DNA from: Atrichornis clamosus
Taxonomy: Eukaryota > Chordata > Aves > Passeriformes > Menuridae
Length of the DNA stretch: 64,000 nt
Assembly (NCBI GenBank): GCA_013400975.1
Contig: WBMZ01000217.1
Coordinates: forward strand, 62,001 to 126,000
Direction: 5' to 3'
The notes below the pieces were generated by a model that was not told where the DNA came from, made no database searches, and was given only the letters and a program-made list of their open reading frames with translations. A program made the position numbers and the translations under genes. The number at the start of each line of letters is the position of its first letter. The stretch's first letter is position 1. This document shows positions 1 through 13,876 of the stretch, in pieces.

Positions 1-2180
1 GCTTGATCTCTAAAGTTTGGAAACACTTCTGCCTGAGATTTACCCATCTTGTTGGATGAAACCAGATGTCCTGTCTGTGCATCATTATCTTCTGGAGCTG
101 GGTCACTATCTTTCCTCAGGACCATGGTAATTCCTTCTCTTGTCTTTCAACTCTGGGAACTCAACTGACTAATGAAGATCTTATTTGTGGGAGCTTTTCA
201 CTTTTGTCCACATTGTAGGAAAAGATCAAACCAGAAAAATATCTAGAAACAGTTCAGTGCTCCCTTAGGTAGATATGGTTTCAGGAACAGACCTGAGCCA
301 CAGATTGAGGATCTAAGTTTTGTCAGAGGTTCTGGGTATTCAGACTGGGGGTTTAAGTCTATGATCTTTGCAAGATTCTCACTTGGAAAAAATGCCCTGG
401 TTGCTGTGCCTCAACCTGGAGGCTTCAGGAGTCAGGGAATACTTTCGCCTCATTCTGTGCCAGTGGGAAACTCTTGGCATTCAAGCTCGTTCATGCTGTT
501 AGTTGAATGCTTTCCCACATTCCCCTTCTTATCTCACTGCAAAAGGATAGGGTACCCAAAAGTTCTGGTCATCTTTCTTGGTCCTTCTGACAAGGATCCT
601 CTTGGTCCTTGGCCCCATATCTATGGATATATTCTCCACATGGCTAAGGACAGAAATGAGCAAAGGCACCCCCAACACAGAAGACACAGACTTGTCATCC
701 TATTCCTTTTCAGCAAGTAACAATGTTTGTCTCCACGTCTCCACCCTTAAAATTATCAAAAGCACGATAATCAACCCAGCTCTTGAAGATCACAACAGAT
801 TTATTGTGTCATCAAAAGTATAGGAGCAACAGTCCCGAGTTCCAAGGCACCTCTCAGACATTTTTTAATAGACTGAGTGCCATTAGCATTGCTAAATTTT
901 GGTTTGCTTTACATAATTAATGCGTTCTCCTTAGAGTGAAATCAAAAGTCTAGTGTTATAATAAACCCACAGAGTACTCACAGAAATTCCATTTGGAAGC
1001 TATCAAAGCACTTTACACTGAGAGAATATTGTTCTTATTCAGCAGTTTAAAAGAAATGAAAATTAATTCTCAAAGTAGTACTGAAAATGAGGGCTATAAC
1101 GGACCTACCATCAACTGATTTGAGTGTCTTAGTCTGCTGTTGGATGCATACTAACTTCACATTCTAGTCCTGGAAAATAACATCACACTGGACCTGAATC
1201 TGCTGTAAAGCCAGAAGATGTTGGGTGGAATCCAAGCATTCGTATAGACCCAGCCTGTCACACTGGGATGCAAACACTCCAGCTCTGGAGATCAGACACT
1301 GCCCTGTGGCCTTTCAGGCCCTGTGGGAATGGGATGACACTTGCCATTTCCAAGGGTGCATGAGCACAGTAGAAGACCAGCCCCAAAGCCCAGAATCTCT
1401 CTCTCTCTCTCTATTTTTGTTTATCAAGGCAGTAGTGTGGGGTGAGTACAGAGTAGATAACCTTGCCTCCCTGGGGCCCAAATATCTCATGCAAGAGAAC
1501 AAAACATATTTCTGTATTCAGTTCCTAATGCACTATGTGAAGGTGCCCTATGTTTCTAACTGGCTGGGTTCACCACACATTTTCTTCCTAAAGATGGGGC
1601 AAAAAAGTCTCCAAAAATTAGCACCAAAAATCAATTTGAATTGATCTGATAGTCTTTGGTTTTATGTTAGAATTCTGTGGGGTTTATGTTTTTAAAAACA
1701 CAGCTGAGCTATCTGACAGAGCATGCTCTCTTTGCAACTCTTTACTTTGAGGTTCCATGGTCTGTTGTGTTCCTGCGTCATGTGGTCTAATTTTTACTGT
1801 CAGGATAAGGAATACTTCAAATGACAAAAATTCACAGGAGGTAGATCATTGCAGGCAGGAAGGGGAAGACAGAAGAGTGGCATGAGACAAGGTGTCAGAA
1901 CAGAAAGTGTAATGTAAGGTTATGTCAAGTTAAAAAGACATTGTTTATTTGGAGTTTTTGCTCAGAAGCATCGTGTCACACTCATGGGAAGAGAACATTC
2001 CCTTGGGAATGGCAGTGCTCTCTTCCTCAGCTGCTATAGCAGCATTGTTTTCAGTTAGGTATCAGTCAAAATAGTCTAGCAAAAGATAAAAAGAAACAGC
2101 TGCTCAGTAAAAATAGTGAAAACAGTGAAGATATCCAGGCAAGACGTGGAGACAACACAAGCAGGGATAGAAAGCCCAAA
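1..2180. other. Unique AT-rich DNA, no gene seen
   Basis: ORFs at 361-720 and 1225-1644 (119 and 139 codons) show no domain, no paired splice signals and no coding-like composition. Apart from a (TC)n run I see nothing to annotate. Confidence 0.6.
1396..1412. repeat. (TC)n microsatellite
   Basis: A short uninterrupted run of about eight TC units, too short to be strongly variable. Confidence 0.9.
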
Positions 2181-2188
2181 ATGAGTCA

Positions 2189-2640
2189 TTGAGACCCATG
2201 GTAAGAAAGCCGCATAAGGAACAGAATTTTCAGACGTTTGTGCCTCCCTACTGTTCATGGACTGAAGAGGATTTCCCGTTCCCCCTCCCGTGGGCTGATG
2301 ATTCCTGTTGCTGTGAGACATTCACGTGTTTGCCACACTGCCTGTGTGCACCTGCTGGAGGAGAGCCAGCCCTGTGCCAAAGTAGGGCAGTGATGTCAGT
2401 GCAGCCACGGGGACCAGCTGATGAGCATCCTGGCTGCACAGCCACACACCAGCTCGGCTCAATGTCCCCTGGCACAGCCCGGGCCTGGATAGCTCACACT
2501 GTGAGCAAAAGGAACGCAGGACTGCTTGCAGGCATCCAGGTGAATATGCCTCCAGTACACTGGTGTGTTATGGAGACCTCACGCCTGGTACCTTTTCCTA
2601 TGGGGTGTCCTGTGATGCATGGACCTTGAACCCCCAAAAA
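2189..2640. other. GC-richer patch with the longest ORF in the window
   Basis: A plus-strand frame of 146 codons (2189-2629) opens with TTG, with the first ATG at 2198. The translation is Cys- and Pro-rich without a recognisable fold, signal peptide or motif, and a minus-strand ORF overlaps it (2248-2475). GC richness alone explains both. A noncoding exon or regulatory element is possible but unsupported. Confidence 0.3.
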
Positions 2641-5600
2641 AGTGGATCCCACCCTCCCCCGCAGCTCTCTAGTTGCCTAGGTATATTCCCTTAGAGACAA
2701 CCATGCATTGTAAATCTCTGGTTTCTAGTTAGATTTTTAAGGGACAATATGACAGATTCAGAGAGCACTAGCTTTCCTTAGGAATTTCTTAGCCACACTT
2801 CATGCTCAAAAATGACAAAACTGCAGATCCAAGAGAGCTGACAAAGTCCTGAACTTGTTTTGTTTGCCAGTCACCAAGTTTGATTAGCGAACATTTTCAC
2901 CCTCACAGACTTTTTTCCCCTGTGCATTTAACAAGACTCAAGCTCCTCAGAGAAGCTCTCAAAATGTTACAAGTGACACAAAATCTTATAAACAGCCATC
3001 ACACGCAAGAAACCCTTGGGTGTATCCAGTCCCAGGCTGGATCACTGTGCAAAAGCTGCACTACGTGCAGGCAACTTCACTCCCCCCAGGAATTCAGGGA
3101 AGACACCTTTCTGTCCTCCTTCAGAGAGACAGCATGAGCTGTGTCTCAGAGCTACCAGGGAAGCTGACCACCACAGCCAAAATTAACCAGATTTTGGGTT
3201 GTAGTGGAGCCTTTTATTTCCCTTCCCTTTCAAAAGAAGTATGAAACCAGCAGGCACTTGCTGTGTCTGTATTGGGGATCACCAGAAGGAATCAGAAAGG
3301 GTCAAAGTGCTGCCATCACCCTCTGTACACTTGGCTTAGCCGGAGGTAGGAAAGGGTCTGAGCTGGAACAAGCATTCTAAAATTCGTTATTGCTCAGCAC
3401 CAGCAACAGGTCTATAGATGAATATTTTCCCTGACTGCAAATCTTCATTCCTGGTAGGAAAAGTATGTAATGCCCCCTATAAAGCATGACACCTGTACAG
3501 TATGTAAAAGTCCAGCATTTACAGGGTTCCCATGCAGCATGGAGCTGCATAAACCTTTCCTTGCTTTGCTAAGGATATTATTACACTGGGTACACAGCAC
3601 AGTAGGGCTGAAGGTAGTTCAAAACTACTGTGTATGGGTTTCTTTTTTCCTTCCTGACTTAAAAATCTACATAAATTGTACTTTGGTTGATCAAAAAAAT
3701 GCCTGTCAATGATTAGCTATCCTTCTGCAAAGGACAATTAATTACCTACTTCTTTTCCTTGAGAAAAAAAATTGTTGTCTATTGTTTCTTTGCTTGTTTT
3801 GGAATTTGTTCTCTTGAAATGATCTAAGGCACAATATTTGTTCAGGTTAGTTATGCAGCAAGGGAGTCCAAGCTGCTAACCAAAATAGAAAGCAAAGGGG
3901 TTGTGCAGTTTGTAGCCTGAAATGGGCAGAGGAAAGTATTTTCTTTTTGATTTGTTCTGAGGGCTTTTTTTTTGTAAAGGAGAGATTGTGAGAGGCAGGA
4001 CATTTGGTGTTGAATTTGGTTTTAACACAGTGCATTTCTTTGAGAATTTTTCCAATTTACATTATTCTTTTTGATATCTTATAATTTGGAGTTTCAAATC
4101 CAAAGCCCAGGGAAACAGCAGCTTGAAAGCTGTTCTTGTGGAGCCTTTCCATATTGTAAACTTCCCTTACAGCAAAGATTAACACCTCTTCCATTGTGTT
4201 GATCCACAAGAAAAAGTTTACAAGGTTTTTTTTCAGCGAAATAACATGGTAAAACGTATTGATTCAGGGCTGTTTGTTTTATTTGATGGTGAACAAGGCC
4301 AGGTTGGCTGATTTCACCCAGATATTGAGTGAACACTGAGCACCATGCCTGCACACTTAAGGTTTTACAGTGAGATGTGTGTTACAGGCCAGAAATCTGA
4401 TACAGGCCATAATTGCTTGAAGCCCTGGATGATGGAAAGGTTTTTAGGGACATGTCCTTTCCCATCAAAAATGTGTGTCTTGGACATACTGGGCTTTAGG
4501 TTCATTCCTGTGTCCTGATATTACAATACTGACAATATGCTAGGCACTACTCACACAGAATTAAACAAAACTTAGAAAAGAAGTTATTCAATATCCTAAT
4601 GAGTTCAGAAGGGCAATGAACAGGTGAAAAGAGAACTTCTGACATGAGCTGGCTTTCAGGAGTGACTTGGCACTCTTCTAAAATATTTTATTAAAAATAT
4701 ATTCTTCCAGTTTCTGTGGGATAACTGCACAAGGCAGCACTGTGTGAAGAAATTTTCTCTTCTTTTCATTTTTTTCTTTTAAGAGAAGCCAGTTGTAGAA
4801 AGGGAGGTAATATATCCTTACACACCTTATTTCCCTTAAATCTCCATACCATCACTGTTAAAACAATATATCTACTGTTTTTGTAAGTGAAACACTGGTG
4901 TCTTAAAATATTAAACAAAGTTATTATGAATTTTTGGAACAGGACACTGAAACTTTTACACGGCAACCAGACGACTCTTCCTCAAAAACTGAATGAGAAA
5001 TATTATGGCATTCCAGACTCTTGGAAGAGAAAACAAAGAACCAGCTCAGAATTGCCAGGAAATAATGAGTCAAGAAAGAGATTTTAGAGAAAATTCTGGC
5101 TTGTGAAAAATCATCTAGGGAAAAAGAAAAAATATTATAAAACCTGGACCAGCTTTTCTGAAGGACTAATGGGCTGTAAGGTAGCTACAACATAAAAGTC
5201 TGTAAAAGCTGAGTTAGGAACAGATTGTACTGAATAAAAGAAATCTTTCTGAAATACTTGAGTATTTTCACAGCACATAATCTCAAAAAAATTCAATTAA
5301 TTAAAGGGATTGAGTAATGGTATAAACCAGGTCTGGTAAATAGCACTCAAACATCCTGAGGTTTTTTCTTCTTAAGCTCTGGTGCATGAGGCACCTTAGG
5401 TCTGTTAGGCTGGGAATCAAATCCACCACGTCATCACTGCAGAGGATCTGAGCCTCCTTTTGTGACAAGTCAGCAGGGATTCAGTGTGAGACCAAAATTC
5501 TGGAGTAGTGTAGAAAGAGGTGTTATTCAGCCTACATATATACGTGTGATATAGATGCTGAAAAAAACATGTTTTTTTCATTTAATCTTGAAATATGCAA

Positions 5601-8600
5601 ATTTTCTCTTATTTTCCATTCCAGTCAGATAGGGCACTAGAAAATTCCATTCAGTACAGCAAATGCACCCTTTGGCTTGTAGTAAAGCAGACTGGTTTAA
5701 GTTCTCAGCTTTGGTTTAAGCGTGCCTTTAAAAGTATTCACAGTCAGTAAACTATCACCTCCGTAAAAAACATTTCAGAAAACAAACACGGTGACCTGAG
5801 CTCCTCTCAGGTGGTTCTGTTTCAGACAAGGCAGCTCATCTATCCATGCCGTGCACAAGTTTCCCAGCGCGTTAATTCACGGTGCACGTTCGAAGCAGAC
5901 TAAGCAAGAAGGAAGCCCCACGCCTACAGGAGGAGCAGAGAAGGAGCAAAGCCATCAGTCAGTCAGGCCTCCAGAGAAAGGCAGGAAAAACTCACTCTGC
6001 TCTGGGATGCCTCTGCCTCCAGTCCCAGGAAACCCAGGACACTGGCTCTGTGCCCTATGATTCCTGACCCTCACCTCTACTCTTCCTACCTGCACCAGAC
6101 ATTCCTACTCTTCAGATTTTTAGTGCTTTTTATTGGGTTAAATGCCCTTTGCCCCCCTCTCCCCTTTTCACACAGTTAGGAGTAAAACAGTGGGAATTAC
6201 CCTCCATCAGTTCCACACATAATTATGGGCTCATATTTGGCTCTCAGTTGTCAAGGCAGCATGTGGATTCTTTCATTTTATATCCCCCCCATCCTTTTGG
6301 GTTTTTTTATTTCCTGGGCAAATTAAGTAAACCTACCCAGATAATGCCATGAGTTATCATCTGACATCCCAGTGAAGCTACACATAATCAGCAAGATACT
6401 TGGTCTCATGAAATATTAAGCATGCAAAGGGAAAATCAATGACAAAACCCTGGTTCCTAGATCCCCCAAGGGATGGCTGAGTGGAACCAGTGCTTTGAAA
6501 TGATGATACAGCTTGGACTGCTATTTCCACATCATTGTTTGTGAAAAGTCCTTTTTTAGATTCTTCAACCTCTACTAAAATGGTCTTCTACCATATTCTT
6601 GAACTGGGTCATCAGTTCACTGTTCATTTTATCAATTACATTTATATTTTGCTCCTTTCTATTACTCATGACAATGCCAAAATCAGAGATTTTACACTAA
6701 ACCATCCCATTTCACCACAAACCAGGTCTGGCAGACACAACTATAGTAAAAGGGTGTTTCCATTTACCCTAAACTTGCTTGAGAGGATATTAGAGTAGAC
6801 AGCACACATTTAAGGTTTTGTGGACTTTCTGTGCCTCTAAATGAGTTTGAAAAAGAAAAACTGACGGCTCATCTTATCTCGCACAGACAGCCTAATGCAG
6901 CTTGATTATACACTCAGGTTTCTGTTGGTGTTAAGAATTCCTTAAACCTGACAGTTTTACTGTATTTTTGTATTTCCCTTTCTCCTCCTGGATGGATATT
7001 CACCGTAGATCAAGGGCAAATGAACAAAGAGTTCTTCCTGGATCAACATCTTTGAGTACAGAGGCCTCAGCCCCAGACTTCTTTCTCAATTGACTCAGAC
7101 ATCAGCTACATTTCTACACTACGTGTTTCTAGAAGTTTACAGAGAGGGAGCCATGACTCACTTTTAAACGTTACTTATACCACTTACGTGTGTCCTGCTC
7201 TCTCTTCACTGATATCCGTATATGCTGATATCCAACACTTGCTATTTCCTGCAATTTGCATCCCAAAAAACATAAGAAGGCTCCAGAGATCCCTACCCAC
7301 TACTACATATAATTCTTCCAAAGACCCTTCGTGCTCAGCCCATGAGAAAGACTGACAGCATGCACTCGAGCAGCTGTTCAGCATTCCTTTAATCTTCTGT
7401 GACACATGTTGAACAACACTCTCTACAAACACATTTCCATCAGTCTGCTATTCCTAATAACATCCTCCCCCTCCACACAGCCTCCTCCATCTTCATTTAA
7501 ACCCCTTTTAATTTCATCTTTTATGTTACAGCTACAGTATAGTTGACGACCAGAGCAGTGAGTGTCCGAGCCAAAATACATTACAGTCGACTGAGTTTTA
7601 GCATTGACTAAACTTTGGACTGCATGCTTCAATTCTCTGTACTTTACAATTAAGAAGTTAATTAAATAATCCTCAACACAAATAAAAGCTGTATCCAAGC
7701 AACACATGAATTGACATTAGTTAGTATCCCACACATTACTTGTAAAACGTGCTCTTTATTTGTCTGCTACAGGACAATTAGTGAGCATGTCTGAGAATGC
7801 CAGATGAGGGCTCAGTAATCTGAGACTGAGAGCATGAGAAAGGAAACTGGTGGCTAACCAAATAACCATCATCATGTTTTTTAATACACCACGATCCAGT
7901 TGTGCCTAGGTCTCACAACAGAAATTGTCTTGTTGAGTGTTACAACACATGTAAAACCAGGAATTAAAACAAGGGACAAGAAGTATAAGGCTTGAAATAA
8001 AGATTTCAGTTTACTGTGAGAAGTGAGAGTTGGAGATAACACCACATCAGGGTATGTTCTACAGAAAAAGGCAGCAGAGAAAAGAATTTAACCTTATAGG
8101 ACATCCGACTTCCTGCCTCTCTAGGGCTTCTGATGCTCATCACTCTGGTATGTGACTTCACAAAAGTCACTGGAACAAAAAGCATTCCCTGTTTTGAAGA
8201 TCATAAAAGCCTTGATGGACTATACATGGGTAATTCCAGGTTGTTATTAAAACCAGTTTTTTGAAATAAAGAAGAAAAATTTCTACAATGCCTTGCTGCC
8301 CTTTTCATTCCTCATGGAGACATTGTGTTGTGTACTACTTCCTGCAAAAGAAAGTATGAAATATTCCTTGTTCTTAGACTCATTGAGCAATTACAGAATG
8401 GCGACAATGAAAACAGTAAGTTTGAAATGTTGTGCATGGAAACTTTTCTGTCATTTCAAAAGAAAATCTTAATTAATGTCTTAAGAACCACGTCTCTGAA
8501 CTAAATAATCTTATTCCTTCATCACAGCCACATAGTTACAACACACTGAGAGCCATCTTCAGCTTTTTTCACAAAAAGTCTGAATGCTCCTTGCTAAAAC

Positions 8601-10420
8601 AGCAGCAGGACATCTACTAACAAAAAAAAAAAAAATTACTCATTTTCAGGCAGCATACAAGACAATCTAAAGCACTATAAATTGTCTCTCAAAGAAGCCA
8701 ACAAGTCAGAAGATGCAAAGGAGTAGCTGAAAAGTGGACAAGAGCCAGCAAAGAGATGGACGATAAGAAGTGGTATTTCAGCAAATAACACTCGCCAGCC
8801 AAAACAGAACAATTATGTACAGAGCTGATGTGAAAGAGCTGTTTTAAAAATACTGCCAGTTTGTATAAAAGAAAAGGATGAAATAAAGTATTTTCCGCAT
8901 GGCTCTGCTCTAAGTCAATATTGCACACAAAACTAAGAATTTTTTTTTTGAGCGTGTTCACATCTATATTTAATATTTTACAGATCTGTAAGAGTATAGA
9001 ATCATCCGCTAACTTTTTAATATTTCTCATGCTAATTCAAAACACTTCAATCTCTGTCACGCGAAGGATGTGCTAACAACAGCTCCTGGGAGTGAAATGA
9101 ATCTTGTGTTTTAAACTTCTCAGCTGATACACAGATCGTGAGGGCAGACTCTTAGTACACAGTTGCCTCCAGCTGCCATGCGATCTAAAAATGACATTCA
9201 CTACTCAGGAAAACATTGGTACCAGTACTTAAAAAATAATCATAATTCTCATGCACGCCCAAATTTTGTGGTAATCCCATTTTAGCACATACATTAAATT
9301 GAGTGCAAAGAAACCCCATGAAGACTAATAGATGTGATGAATAATCCATAAATTATCTACAAAAGCAGTAAAACTACTGAAATCTATGAAAATGAGAAAA
9401 ACACAGCAGAAACTGAAAGGACAATGAAGTGTTCAATACAAGTCAGCTAGAACCTCCTCTAAATAGAAGTGTGCTGTTGCCAGAATCTTCACCTCCTTTT
9501 TTATTTTCCACCCAGTTGGTAGAAGAGAAAGAAATGAAGAATCACTGCTGGGAGGTTTTCACTGATGTTTTTCCATGAATTGACCTTTGAAGGGTGTCAA
9601 GTAATCCGATACACCTAAAGTTAGAGCTTACTTATTCCACCAGGAACACAAATATATTGTTTTGTAGGATGTCTCAGCAGCTCCCTGGCCTGTAAGAGTC
9701 CCGGAACACATCTGCAGTAAACATTAACTGGCACCAGACCAGAAATCTCTACTGTCAACTTATGGCAGTGCTGAACCAAATTAAACATAGTCTGCTGAGA
9801 GGAATACAAAAACATTCTTTATACTTTCTGGGGGGAAAAAAATTTTTTTAAATATTTGCATTTTGCTAATATAGGATCATCTCAAAGCATAAAAAAAATT
9901 AATCATCTGTTCTTTGTCAGATAAATATGGTCTTGTTTGGCCTTATCTAGATAAGTCACTAGTCTTTAAGACTTGTTCCCATATTTATGCAAATAAAAAT
10001 TTAAGTTACAAGTGGTGCAAGGTGGTCCTGCTATGGCCCTCTGGTTGAGTGCAGGATGTGTCTGCTGGCTCCAAAGATACACATGAAGCCAAACTGCAAT
10101 CTTGGGATCCAAATGTGAGATCTTTTGGATCCACTGTACTATTTTTAAGCTCTCTACCACATGATTTCCATCAACAAAGGTCAGTTTGGCTCTGGAAATT
10201 TATTGCAAAGTAATTCTAATTCCTTAATTCAAGCCTATTCTTTCCCATATCTCTAGTTATGCCTGGGGAGGTAGAATCAAGTGCACTAAATTAATATTGA
10301 AAATAACATCAAGTTCTTACTTTCTTAAAAACTCTGTTATATGTTTCCAGCATCAGACAATCACTTTTTTTGGGAGTGTTATAGGAAATGTATTTTTAGC
10401 TTTGGGTTTATTTGCATGTT
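2641..10420. other. Unique AT-rich DNA, no gene seen
   Basis: Only short frames of up to 113 codons, none recognisable. The segment at 5850-6060 is GC-richer with two overlapping short frames, which is compositional. I could place no mobile element here by eye. Confidence 0.6.
8632..8645. repeat. Poly-A tract
   Basis: Fourteen A residues in unique DNA. No upstream coding similarity suggests a processed pseudogene tail. Confidence 0.9.
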
Positions 10421-10530
10421 TGTTGAACAACCTGGTCTGGTGGAAGGTGTCCCTGCCCATCATGGGGGTGTTGGAACTAGAGGGTCTTTAAGGTCCCTTT
10501 CAACCCAAACTATTCTCTGAGTCTACAATT
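10421..10530 (+). mobile_element. CR1 LINE 3' stub
   Basis: About 110 bp on the plus strand match the very 3' end of CR1: an AACCTGGTCTGGTGGAAGG word, then GTGTCCCTGCCCAT, then GGTCTTTAAGGTCCCTTTC and a decayed ATTCT-type terminus. Extreme 5' truncation is the usual outcome of CR1 insertion. It lies inside otherwise unique AT-rich DNA and contributes the end of a meaningless short ORF at 10297-10491. Confidence 0.9.
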
Positions 10531-10758
10531 TTAAATAAAATTAATAAAGAAAAAATAGATAAATCCCTTAGAATGATTTTTGATAGTAGGTTGTACTTTT
10601 CCGACACTGGAACAATGAATCAGATTTTGTGTTTTATTTTTTAGACATAAGCTTTGCCTAAAAACCCAGCTTGTTTATCCACTCAGAATCCAAACACAGC
10701 TTACTGTAAACACTCAAAACAGTTTCAATCACTGAGCAGAAATTAAACATGCAAACAA

Positions 10759-10788
10759 AAACCTCCCCTTGTTGTTCAGGGGAGGTTT
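10759..10788. repeat. Perfect 10-bp-stem hairpin
   Basis: AAACCTCCCC at 10759-10768 and its exact reverse complement at 10779-10788 flank a 10-base loop. In bacteria this would suggest a terminator, but in vertebrate DNA a stem this size is expected now and then by chance. It lies about 230 bp downstream of the CR1 stub and just before a GC-richer segment. Confidence 0.6.
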
Positions 10789-12244
10789 AGGCAATGCCTG
10801 CACAGGTGCAGCCAGAGTTCCTCATCAGGCAAGTGAAGAGGATTTCATGGTCCCTGGTCAGCACACAGAGCTGTCCCTTCTGCCCCAGCCTTCCACGGTC
10901 CAGCACAGCCCAGGTCAAGGGTTTATGTGAGGCCCCATCCCAATCACTAAAGTCAGAAATGACTTTATGTTGCACTTTATGACGGGAGACTCCCAATACC
11001 AGGACGCAGCAGTCTGTCCACCCCTTCTCTGCCTACAACTCCAAAAGGGAACACTGGAGCTGCAGTCACCCAGAGTTCCATCCCGTGGCATTTCTCAAGT
11101 CTGTGGCTACTGTTGTCCCCGATGTCAGAGCCCACCACAACGGAAATACTAACAATTTGCACTATCCTGGCTTTTTCTGTACAGTTCTCTCCTACCTTTG
11201 TTTTCTGGGCTAGTCACTTGCCCCCCAGTAAATTTTTAGTTGTAGGGTACACTTTAAAATAAAAAGAAAAAAATTTAATAAGAAAGTACTACTAAAGTTT
11301 ATATTTTGCATCTTTTTTTAAATTTCTTGCATTGATTGCTAAAACTACAATTGTTCAGACCTCAGTCACTTCAGGAAAGGGTTGCTTCTCCTGATTTATT
11401 TTCCAGTTTAGTTTTACCACAGAGCAAAGTCACGGACACAGAAAGAGCTGCTCAGTTTCCACAGCATGTTAAATGTTAGCCTCAAAATCTTAGCTTCACA
11501 CTAATAGAAAACAAGAATAAATCTTTTAGACCTGTCAGGTTTACAATCTGGAAACATTAATGGTTGATATGGAACATAGACCATTTTATTGGGAATGAAT
11601 TGCACTTGAGGAATGTAAGACATCTCTGATCCTGGAAAAAAACCCTTAGAACAGAGGCAACAGACTTTTAAATGAGCAAGATAAAAAACACTTTGAAAAA
11701 AGAATAGAGTCAAATAAAAAGGAAATTTTCCCATTATCTTAGTTTTGAACCAGTGCTTGGTTCAAAGCCAGTAGATAATTTGTTCTTCATCTCAGTAGAG
11801 CAGAGTCAGCTCTCCTGTGTTGGAGTCTGAAGTTGCCTGCCTCCTCCCGCTTGGATAGTTTCATATCCATGTATTCTGGGGATGTTTTCTGGCTTTTCAG
11901 ATCCCTGCACTGGATTTTGACTGCTGAAGACAAGTCATTGCTGCATGCTGTTAAGAAGACAGCTTCTCCTTGGTTAATTCTTCTGTAAAGTGTAAAAAGA
12001 ACTAAAACAACTTCCAAGCACGCAAACCTCTTCCCTGGCAGTTCCTCTAATTGGTGCTCATGGGTTCCATGGCTTAACCAACCCGTGCCCAAACCAAGCT
12101 GCATTCTCAGCTCTTAAGGTTTGTCTCAGGACACCCTGGAAGAAATTCTTACTACTCCACCAGGCTTCCATCATCACAAACACACAAATTGAGTCTTGAG
12201 CTCATTTTCAAACACTTCAGTGATTTTAGAGCCTATAGAGTATT

Positions 12245-12257
12245 AAAAAAAAAAAAA
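12245..12257. repeat. Poly-A tract
   Basis: Thirteen A residues followed by CCC. No retrocopy is visible upstream. Confidence 0.9.
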
Positions 12258-13164
12258 CCCTTCAGGCACTAGGGAACTCGTTTCTTGCTGGAAGGCAGCA
12301 GGGCATGAACTCATAGACCACTGGGGGAGCAGTTCTTTTCACTTTATTAACTCACCTCTATAAACCAGAGAGGATCCACCTTAGTCATCCATACAGTAGA
12401 CCCATCCTTTCTACCACTGCCTTTTCTGTGATGGCATTATACACACAGTTTTTGTATTATTACTTGGGATAACAGTTATTCCACTCTAACAAGGTTCTCT
12501 TTATTTTTACCCACAACTTGTATTTATACCCCAGAGGCAACATACACTGTCCATGAGTGGGAAAGTCACTGGTGTGCAACACAAGGTGGCCTGGGTTAGA
12601 GCTCTGTATTCCCTTGGAATCAAACCAAGTAAAAAAATTAAACTATGCCATTTCTGCAGAAGTTCATAGAAGTACAGACGTTATTGCAGGCTCCTTGGCA
12701 GGGCAGCAAGCAGCCTTCTGCAGTCTGGGACATGCCGGGGAATATGTTTTTTTTAAAGGATGGTAGAGTCTTCGTCCTCCTTTCCAAGTCTGAGTGGGGC
12801 TCACAGACCAGATGAGCTTGACCTCCATATGGCAGATGAAAAATCTATAAATCATTTGAACGATTACAGGTCACAATAAAGATGAAATATAATTGCAGGA
12901 TTTTGCTCAGGCCGTCTGACTCAGACATTCATGGAAAGGTATGGTGCAGGCAGGAGAAGGCAAGGAGGGGAGGGGAATGAGCATATGCACAGAAGTGGTG
13001 CATGAGAAAACACTGCCAAGGCCAGCGGGGCAAATGTCCCCAGTGTGCTAAAAACATTCAGTGCTGTGCTCTCTTCCTGACCTCTTTGGCTGGGTGCTCT
13101 GTCTATTCCAGTAAACAGAATAAGGCCAGGACACAGGCTGAGAGCTGGGCCACAGTCATCTTCA

Positions 13165-13310
13165 CCTCCTTGCTCTTGGCGTGTTCCCTGGCACAGTTCT
13201 GGCTCTTTCGGAGGCTTGCCCTCGCAGTCAGCGCCTGGCCTCGGTTCAGGGGAAAGCTCACGCTCGTGCTCAGCAGCCTGGGCTTAGCCACCTCGTCTGG
13301 GGGAGTCTGA
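13165..13310. other. CpG- and GC-richer patch
   Basis: About nine CpGs lie within 150 bp. ORFs of about 100 codons cover it on both strands (13002-13310 plus, 13103-13417 minus), which is a composition effect rather than evidence of coding. A short regulatory element or noncoding exon is possible. Confidence 0.25.
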
Positions 13311-13859
13311 GGCAGGATGAGAGCTGAAGTGCACAGGCACAAGCCTCCCCGTGCTCTACCACTGGGCCAAGCAGTGCCTGGTACAGGTACAACCATTGCT
13401 AAAGCTGGGAGACACAAGATCTCAGATTTTGTTCTGCCTCAATTAAATTTTAGAAATGCAAATGGTAAAGCAAATACATAGCCATACACGTGTCAAACAG
13501 AGAAATATCACCAGGGTGTGGTCTTCTGTCCCTACAGCCTGCCAGCAAGCACTGCATGATGTGTCCACCTTCTGCCTCTCTTGGCTCCAAGGTAGCTCTG
13601 TTGCTTCTAAAATACTGTGAGTCCCCACCCCTGACACCAGAATTTAGTCATAAAGGCTGGGAAGGCTATTTCAAAGAGAACTTTCCTTTTTCCTAGCATC
13701 TAGTTAAGGCTTGCCCTTTAATGCCTTGATGCACTCTGGGTTATGGTGTTGTGTGGCATCTCAGGAAAGGCACTAGAAAAGAAACTGGTTCTTTTATACA
13801 AATCTGTGCAAGCAGCCTGTGTGATGAGAAAGTGACAGAAGGATTATCTTCTAACCTTC

Positions 13860-13876
13860 CTTTTTTTCCCCCCCCC
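13860..13876. repeat. Polypyrimidine T/C tract
   Basis: A run of T followed by nine or so C residues gives a pyrimidine-only stretch on the plus strand. It is low-complexity DNA and needs no further explanation. Confidence 0.85.

Noticed and set aside
2189..2629. 146-codon plus-strand ORF, the longest in the window
   Set aside because: Opens at TTG, lies in a GC-richer patch with an overlapping minus-strand ORF, and the translation has no recognisable domain. Length is unremarkable for 64 kb of vertebrate DNA.
5384..5440. GGGAATCAAATCCACC resembling a tRNA T-arm or SINE B box
   Set aside because: No matching A box, no cloverleaf and no CCA-side acceptor stem could be drawn.
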